Source: F23-D06 sp045116675
Lineage (GTDB): Bacteria > Bacteroidota > Bacteroidia > Bacteroidales > WCHB1-69
NCBI GenBank assembly: GCA_045116675.1
Contig: JBGUMF010000018.1
Location: 1 to 33,763, forward strand
Direction of reading: 5' to 3'
DNA length: 33,763 nt
Part shown: positions 8,341-13,186 of the stretch, piece by piece
Position numbering within the stretch: the first letter of the stretch is position 1
Layout of the letters: the number at the start of each line of letters is the position of its first letter
Notes under the pieces: generated by a model
Told to the model about the DNA's origin: nothing
The model's database searches: none
The model's input: only the letters and a program-made list of their open reading frames with translations
Translations under genes and position numbers: made by a program

Positions 8341-8382
8341 TTCTTTATTACGTATTTTTTCGTTACGACTTTTTTCGTAATG
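8341..8382. repeat. 42-nt repeat, copy 2: decayed start region of an ATPase-1-type gene
   Basis: Direct-orientation partner of 1114-1155, differing at three positions. Read on the minus strand, the codons corresponding to the MRNRE start of ATPase 1 become ATA CGT AAT AAA GAA followed by TAG. The start codon is thus lost and a stop appears after five codons. Weaker similarity continues into the former -7 box (CAATCATA against CAAAAATA, after a 1-nt insertion), where the stop codon of ATPase 2 now lies. The inverted repeat persists as TTACGA-CTTTTT-TCGTAA. A more degenerate unit is visible at about 8284-8300. Confidence 0.75.
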
Positions 8383-8386
8383 GCAA

Positions 8387-9535
8387 TCATACGTGTTGTT
8401 CTAACCAGAGATTGAAAAATTTGTCGTAAACTTGATATACCCCTTTGTCCATAGTGAGCAAACCCTTGTCTATTAGAGCCGGGACCGCTGCTTTAACGGA
8501 ATTCGGGGAAAGCAACCCGTGTTTTTTCACAAATTTTCCGGATGTAATATTGACAGCTTTTTGCTCTTTCCCAATTGCCACCAACACTCGGCTTTGCTTT
8601 TCCGGTAATTGATAGAGTAAATCCTCATATATCGGGGATGAGATGTCTATAATCGCTTGTATTGCACTGTCAATATCCCTTGTTTTACATACACCATTGA
8701 TGGGGGTTCGAAAGAAAAGTTCGTTCATGGCACGTTGGATGTAGTATGTAACACCCTCAAATTGATTGTATAATTGTTCTACGACCTCATTTTCCACTTG
8801 TTTGCCATAATCTTGAAAATGATATTGGCAAAAAGACGTGTACTTGTCCAAGGGTAGTCGGTTCAATCCATAGATGGTCACGCTCTGATAAAAAGGACGT
8901 GCTGGAGAGAGGAACATCGATCCCATCAAATGCTGACGTGAACCTGAAAATACAAATTTGGCATTGCTGCAATATTGAATATACGTCCGCAGTGCAGCCT
9001 CGATGTTCGTGTCGGCATATTTTGTGATTTGCTGGAACTCGTCAATAGCTACGATACAGGGCTTATCTGCGTTTTGCAAGTAGGCGAATATTTCTCCCAA
9101 GGTGGTGTCGGGAGCCTCTATATCACCCACACTCATAGTCCATGAAGGCAATCCATTAATGTCGAAACTGATTTCAGACCTGACTGAAGCGAGCATTTTT
9201 AGAAATTTTCCCCATATTTTTTTCCCGTGAGGCTTGAGCGTTTCCAAAATAACACTTCCCAGCTTACCAACCATTTCTGAGACCGATTTGGTTGAATATA
9301 TGTCAACTATAAAGGTATAGTACCGTTCTGCAATCTCTTTTTGTGCAAAACAATGCCGGAGCAAGTCAGTTTTCCCATATCTACGGGGAGATATCAGAGC
9401 CACATTGTTACCATTAGTCAGCAATCGTACAATGTCTTCCGTCTCCTTTTCTCTGTCACAGAAATAAGCAGCTCCCACATATCCTGTCGTGACAAAGGGA
9501 TTGTCGAATATTGCCCTGTTCCTATTTGTTGCCAT
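8387..9535 (-). CDS. Orphan AAA/ATPase_2-like P-loop ATPase (ATPase 2) inserted between rfbG and rfbH
   Basis: 382 aa. Same overall plan as ATPase 1: NPFVTTGYV...YFCDREKE near the N-terminus (12-31), Walker A-like PRRYGKT (50-56), Walker B IVAIDEF (161-167, D165/E166), FVFSGSRQHLM (194-204), a C-terminal winged-helix-like part (about 313-365) and the ending VYDKFFNLWLEQ (369-380). The two are clearly paralogous in motif order but diverged in most positions, so they are not a recent tandem duplication. It interrupts the canonical ddhA-B-C order, has its own -7 box 19 nt upstream, and is preceded by nested inverted repeats. No function is assigned; such ATPases behave as scattered single-gene units in Bacteroidota genomes, which suggests mobility or a regulatory or defence role (inference). 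Confidence 0.82.
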   Translation of the reverse strand: MATNRNRAIFDNPFVTTGYVGAAYFCDREKETEDIVRLLTNGNNVALISPRRYGKTDLLRHCFAQKEIAERYYTFIVDIYSTKSVSEMVGKLGSVILETLKPHGKKIWGKFLKMLASVRSEISFDINGLPSWTMSVGDIEAPDTTLGEIFAYLQNADKPCIVAIDEFQQITKYADTNIEAALRTYIQYCSNAKFVFSGSRQHLMGSMFLSPARPFYQSVTIYGLNRLPLDKYTSFCQYHFQDYGKQVENEVVEQLYNQFEGVTYYIQRAMNELFFRTPINGVCKTRDIDSAIQAIIDISSPIYEDLLYQLPEKQSRVLVAIGKEQKAVNITSGKFVKKHGLLSPNSVKAAVPALIDKGLLTMDKGVYQVYDKFFNLWLEQHV

Positions 9536-9554
9536 TTTTCAAAATCTGATTTTG

Positions 9555-9562
9555 CAAAAATA
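9555..9562 (-). promoter_or_regulatory. Bacteroidota -7 box for ATPase 2
   Basis: On the minus strand this reads TATTTTTG, 19 nt upstream of the ATPase 2 ATG. The inverted-repeat block at 9568-9594 lies immediately upstream, where a -33 element or operator would be. Confidence 0.5.
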
Positions 9563-9567
9563 CAAAA

Positions 9568-9594
9568 TTTCCATTTTATGGAAATCATAAAATG
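9568..9594. repeat. Nested alternative inverted repeats upstream of ATPase 2
   Basis: Two mutually exclusive perfect hairpins overlap: TTTCCAT-TTT-ATGGAAA (9568-9584) and CATTTTATG-GAAAT-CATAAAATG (9572-9594). The block overlaps the rfbG stop codon (9585-9587) and sits just upstream of the ATPase 2 -7 box. Candidate operator or alternative stem-loop; function inferred from position. Confidence 0.65.
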
Positions 9595-10655
9595 ACAAAA
9601 TTTCTGTTTATCTGCTCCTTCATCAGTTCCACTATGGATGAAGTTCCTTTCTGATAGAACATTTTATACCACTCCAATGTCATCTCCAGAGCCTGTCGTG
9701 CATTGAGGCGTGGCCTCCAGCCCAACACTTTGCCGGCTTTGGTGATGTCCAACGAGAGCAGACCCGCTTCGTGCGGTTGGTTGGTGAGCTGGGGGAAAAC
9801 AAATGTGCCGCCGCCCCATATCTCCGTGGCCATCTGCGTCATCTCCTCCACCGTCAGCGTGTCGGCAGGGTTCGGACCGAAGTTGAATCCCTCGGCGTAT
9901 TTGACGGGATCTTCCATCAGCTTTTGCGCCAGCAGGATGTAGCCGGAAAGCGGTTCCAGCACATGTTGCCACGGGCGCACGGCTTTGGGGTTTCGAATCT
10001 GTATGGCCTCGCCTTTGGACAAAGCCCGCACGATGTCGGGGACCAGCCGGTCGGCAGCCCAATCGCCGCCGCCAATCACATTGCCGGCGCGCGCCGAAGC
10101 GATAGTCTTGTGGTGCTGTTCGTAATCCTCGGGGTTGAAAAACGACTTCCGATACGAATCGATGACCAGCTCGGCGCACGCCTTGCTGGCGCTGTAAGGG
10201 TCGTACCCGCCGAAGCGGTCGTCCTCCTTGTAGGCTTGCCCGGTCTCGTTGTTCTGATACACCTTGTCGGTGGTGATCATCACGCCCACGCAAGGCTTCT
10301 CCAACATCCGTATGCCGTCCAGCACGTTGGCGGTGCCGATAGCGTTAACCTCAAAGGTTTCGGCAGGTATCTTGTACGATGTGCGCACGATGGGCTGTGC
10401 CGCCAAGTGGAAAACCACGTCGGGCTGGCACTCGGCCATTGTTTTGTGCAGCAGCTCGGTGTCGCGCAGATCCCCGATGACGGAATGGCACAGCGTTTCG
10501 CCCAAAATCACCTCAAAGAGGCTGGGGTCGGTATTCGGTGCTAACGAATAGCCAGTCACCTCTGCTCCCATCTGATGCAACATCAAGGTTAGCCACGCAC
10601 CCTTGAATCCCGTGTGTCCGGTCAGAAAAACCTTCTTGCCTTTAAATGTCTGCAT
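9585..10655 (-). CDS. rfbG: CDP-glucose 4,6-dehydratase
   Basis: A 356-aa extended SDR (DdhB) converting CDP-D-glucose to CDP-4-keto-6-deoxy-D-glucose with tightly bound NAD. Visible motifs are the Rossmann GHTGFKG (13-19), HLAAQPIV (83-90) typical of the CDP-glucose branch, T129-D130-K131 in the active-site loop, and Y154/K158 in YSASK. RAGNVIGGGDW and RPWQHVLEPL are also characteristic of RfbG. Length matches the family. It follows rfbF on the same strand after a 101-nt gap packed with hairpins, and supplies the substrate for RfbH. Its stop overlaps the inverted repeats ahead of ATPase 2. Confidence 0.95.
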   Translation of the reverse strand: MQTFKGKKVFLTGHTGFKGAWLTLMLHQMGAEVTGYSLAPNTDPSLFEVILGETLCHSVIGDLRDTELLHKTMAECQPDVVFHLAAQPIVRTSYKIPAETFEVNAIGTANVLDGIRMLEKPCVGVMITTDKVYQNNETGQAYKEDDRFGGYDPYSASKACAELVIDSYRKSFFNPEDYEQHHKTIASARAGNVIGGGDWAADRLVPDIVRALSKGEAIQIRNPKAVRPWQHVLEPLSGYILLAQKLMEDPVKYAEGFNFGPNPADTLTVEEMTQMATEIWGGGTFVFPQLTNQPHEAGLLSLDITKAGKVLGWRPRLNARQALEMTLEWYKMFYQKGTSSIVELMKEQINRNFVIL

Positions 10656-10682
10656 ATTCTTTTTTCAATTTTTTACTACCCC

Positions 10683-10747
10683 GCCCTACGGGCACCCCTT
10701 CTAAAGAAGGGGAATATTCGGGCAGAGACGGTGTACACACCGTCTCT
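10683..10747. repeat. Three consecutive hairpins between rfbF and rfbG (REP-like)
   Basis: GCCC-TAC-GGGC (10683-10693), CCCCTTC-TAAA-GAAGGGG (10695-10712) and AGAGACGGTG-TACA-CACCGTCTCT (10724-10747) fill most of the 101-nt gap. The third shares its outer arm, AGAGACG...CGTCTCT, with the palindrome at 13109-13136, so a dispersed palindromic family is likely. None has a clean T-tract on the minus strand for a standard terminator, although attenuation between rfbF and rfbG is possible. Confidence 0.75.
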
Positions 10748-10756
10748 ACAAGTGTT

Positions 10757-11533
10757 TTACCAAACTTTCCACGGAGCCTTCCCTGATGCCCACAACCCTT
10801 CCAGGTTCATTTTGTCGCGCTGGGTGTCCATACAATGCCAGAAGCCGTCGTGTTTGTAGCCTTTCAGCTCACCCAAGTTGGCCATGGCTTCGAGAGGTGC
10901 TCTTTCAAAAACGGTGGAGTCGCCTTCGATGTAGTCGAAAATCTGTGGTTGGAAGACCATGAAGCCGCCGTTGATGACGCTGCCGTCGGAGTCGGATTTC
11001 TCACGGAAGGCCTTGATGGAGTTGTTGCTGTCCATTTCGATGACTCCGAATTTCTGTCCGACATTGACGGTGGTGATGGTGGCAATTTTGCCATATTGCT
11101 GATGGAATTTCACAAGCTCAGCGATGTTGATGTCGGCCACGCCGTCACCGTAGGTGAGCATAAAGGGCTCGTTGCCGACATATTTTTGGATGCGTTTCAC
11201 ACGCCCGCCCGTCATCGTGTTCAGACCTGTGTCCACTAAGGTCACTTTCCAGGGTTCCACCGCCTCAGTGTTCAGTAGGGTCATTTTGTTGTCTTTCGTG
11301 AAGTCGAACATGATGTCGCTGTTGTGGAGGTAGTAATCCGCAAACCATTCTTTGATGACATAATGCTTGTATCCGCAGCAGATGATGAAGTCATTGTACC
11401 CATAATGGGAATATATTTTCATGATATGCCACAAGATAGGCTTGTCACCTATTTCAATCATCGGTTTGGGTTTGAGGTGGCTTTCCTCACTGATACGGGT
11501 TCCGTAACCTCCGGCCAAAATAACGACTTTCAT
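10757..11533 (-). CDS. rfbF: Glucose-1-phosphate cytidylyltransferase
   Basis: A 258-aa nucleotidyltransferase (DdhA) forming CDP-glucose from CTP and glucose 1-phosphate, the first committed step to CDP-dideoxyhexoses. The N-terminus carries the nucleotide-binding signature LAGGYGTR (6-13) followed by KPKPMIEIGDKPILWHIM (21-38), which includes the catalytic lysine region. YGDGVADI and GGFMVFQPQIFDYI follow, and the C-terminal HDGFWHCMDTQRDK is typical of this family. Length is canonical. It is the first gene of the island in transcription order, with a -7 box 29 nt upstream and the ahcY terminator separating it from the preceding gene. Confidence 0.96.
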   Translation of the reverse strand: MKVVILAGGYGTRISEESHLKPKPMIEIGDKPILWHIMKIYSHYGYNDFIICCGYKHYVIKEWFADYYLHNSDIMFDFTKDNKMTLLNTEAVEPWKVTLVDTGLNTMTGGRVKRIQKYVGNEPFMLTYGDGVADINIAELVKFHQQYGKIATITTVNVGQKFGVIEMDSNNSIKAFREKSDSDGSVINGGFMVFQPQIFDYIEGDSTVFERAPLEAMANLGELKGYKHDGFWHCMDTQRDKMNLEGLWASGKAPWKVW

Positions 11534-11561
11534 AATAAAAATGTTCTAATTATTGAATGTG

Positions 11562-11569
11562 CAAAGATA
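11562..11569 (-). promoter_or_regulatory. Bacteroidota -7 box for rfbF
   Basis: Minus strand reads TATCTTTG, an exact TAnnTTTG match followed by C as is common, 28 nt before the rfbF ATG. This is the likely main promoter of the sugar island. A -33 TTTG at normal spacing is not evident. Confidence 0.55.
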
Positions 11570-11610
11570 CAAAAAAAATGGCATTTGCGACCTGTTGCCG
11601 TTTCCGAATA

Positions 11611-11645
11611 AAAGAGAGAGGACTGTTATCAGCCCTCTCTCTCTT
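11611..11645 (-). terminator. Intrinsic terminator after ahcY
   Basis: On the minus strand, downstream of the ahcY stop, a GA/CT-rich stem (AGAGAGAGG paired with CCTCTCTCT, about 12-nt loop) is followed by TTTTATT. It separates ahcY from the sugar island. Confidence 0.65.
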
Positions 11646-11675
11646 GTTATTGATTTTCTTTGTGATAATCGCTTG

Positions 11676-13085
11676 TTAGTAACGGTACGAATCCGTCTTG
11701 AACGGTCCTTCCATCTTGACGCCGATGTAGTCGGCCTGCTTCTGGGTGAGTGTCGTCAGCTTCACGCCGATTTTGCTCAGGTGCAGACGGGCAACCTCCT
11801 CGTCCAAGTGTTTCGGAAGGTTATACACGCCGATTTTGTAGTCGTTCTGCCAGAGGTCGAGCTGGGCCATCGTCTGGTTGGTGAAGGAGTTGCTCATCAC
11901 GAAAGAGGGATGTCCCGTGGCGCAACCCAGGTTCACCAGACGGCCTTCGGCCAGGATGAAGATGGAGCGCCCGTCGGGGAAGATGTACTCATCCACCTGC
12001 GGTTTGATGTTGCGCTTTTTGATGTTGGGCTGGGCCTCGAATGCGCCCACCTGGATTTCGTTGTCGAAATGGCCGATGTTGCACACGATGGCCTGGTCCT
12101 TCATCTTGTTGAGATGATCCACGGTGATGACGTCGCAGTTGCCGGTGCAGGTGACGTAGATGTTGCCTTCTTCGAGGGCGTCTTCCACGGTCTTCACCTC
12201 AAAACCCTCCATGGCGGCCTGCAGTGCGCAGATGGGGTCCACTTCCGTGACGATGACGCGTGCGCCGTAGGACTTCATGGACTGGGCACAGCCTTTGCCC
12301 ACGTCGCCGTAGCCGCACACCACCACCACCTTGCCGGCCACCATCACGTCGGTGGCGCGCTTGATGCCGTCGGCCAGCGACTCGCGGCAGCCGTACTTGT
12401 TGTCGAATTTGGACTTCGTGACGGAGTCGTTCACGTTGATGGCGGGGAAGAGCAGCTCGCCGCGCTCCATCATCTGATAGAGGCGGTGTACGCCCGTGGT
12501 GGTCTCCTCCGATACCCCCTTGATTTCTTTCACCATGTTATGCCATTTGTGCGGGTCTTCTTTCAGTATCTCCTTCAAAGTCTGGAAGATGACAGCCTCC
12601 TCGTGGGAAGATGGTTCTTTGTCCAAGACGGTGGGGTCTTCTTCCGCCTTGTAGCCCAGATGGATGAGCAGGGTGGCGTCGCCGCCGTCATCGACGATGA
12701 GTTGCGGACCTTTGCCGCCGGGGAAAGAGAGTGCCTGGTTGGTGCACCACCAGTAGTCCTCCAGCGATTCGCCCTTCCAGGCGAAGACGTTCACGCCCGT
12801 GGCCGCGATGGCTGCGGCGGCGTGGTCCTGCGTGGAGAAGATGTTGCAGCTGCACCAGCGTACCTCGGCGCCGAGATGCACCAGCGTCTCAATCAGCACT
12901 GCCGTCTGGATGGTCATGTGCAGCGAGCCCATGATGCGCACACCCTTCAAGGGCTTGCTGTCCCCATATTTTTCGCGCAGAGCCAGCAGACCCGGCATCT
13001 CCTTTTGTGATACTTCAATGTCTTTGCGGCCCCATTCGGCCAACGCCATATCGGCGATTTTGTATTTGAGATTGTAATCGGTCAT
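11676..13085 (-). CDS. ahcY: S-adenosyl-L-homocysteine hydrolase
   Basis: A 469-aa cytosolic NAD-dependent enzyme that cleaves S-adenosylhomocysteine to adenosine and homocysteine, clearing the inhibitory product of methyltransferases. Substrate-side residues are visible: H56 in SLHMT, D133 in VDDGGD, E193/E194 in GVSEETTTGVHRL, and K224/D228/N229 in NDSVTKSKFDN. The NAD motif GYGDVGKG is at 258-265, and the C-terminus ends in FKTDSYRY, as usual. The insert around residues 148-190 is the form common in many bacteria. The open frame begins 18 codons upstream at 13139, but that part is a perfect palindrome; ATG at 13085, giving MTDYNLKYKIADM, is the family start. No methylation-cycle neighbours are present. 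Confidence 0.96.
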   Translation of the reverse strand: MTDYNLKYKIADMALAEWGRKDIEVSQKEMPGLLALREKYGDSKPLKGVRIMGSLHMTIQTAVLIETLVHLGAEVRWCSCNIFSTQDHAAAAIAATGVNVFAWKGESLEDYWWCTNQALSFPGGKGPQLIVDDGGDATLLIHLGYKAEEDPTVLDKEPSSHEEAVIFQTLKEILKEDPHKWHNMVKEIKGVSEETTTGVHRLYQMMERGELLFPAINVNDSVTKSKFDNKYGCRESLADGIKRATDVMVAGKVVVVCGYGDVGKGCAQSMKSYGARVIVTEVDPICALQAAMEGFEVKTVEDALEEGNIYVTCTGNCDVITVDHLNKMKDQAIVCNIGHFDNEIQVGAFEAQPNIKKRNIKPQVDEYIFPDGRSIFILAEGRLVNLGCATGHPSFVMSNSFTNQTMAQLDLWQNDYKIGVYNLPKHLDEEVARLHLSKIGVKLTTLTQKQADYIGVKMEGPFKTDSYRY

Positions 13086-13108
13086 GTTCGTTTCGATATT
13101 TGTAAAAC

Positions 13109-13136
13109 GTAGAGACGCAATGCATTGCGTCTCTAC
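13109..13136. repeat. Perfect 28-bp palindrome upstream of ahcY
   Basis: Each 14-nt arm is GTAGAGACGCAATG with its exact reverse complement and no loop. It lies 24 nt upstream of the ahcY ATG. The outer GTAGAGACG/CGTCTCTAC arms recur at 10724-10747 with a different core, and a half-arm TGCGTCTCTA occurs at 17870-17879 between gldF and gldG. This pattern is that of a dispersed REP/MITE-like palindrome rather than a gene-specific operator. Confidence 0.85.
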
Positions 13137-13186
13137 CATAAATGTGTGTCAATAATATCGGGGCGGATACATTCGCCTCCGTTCAT

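Noticed and set aside
52..9535. The two ATPase genes as insertion-sequence helper ATPases (IstB-like)
   Set aside because: Both exceed IstB length, have the NPF...DRE start and DP/YDxFFxxW ending of orphan AAA ATPases, and no transposase gene adjoins them.
11553..13010. A 485-codon plus-strand open frame opposite ahcY
   Set aside because: Antisense shadow of ahcY; composition is typical of a reverse-complement reading and no domain is visible.
13086..13139. 18-codon N-terminal extension of ahcY
   Set aside because: It translates the perfect palindrome; AhcY proteins start at the internal methionine.
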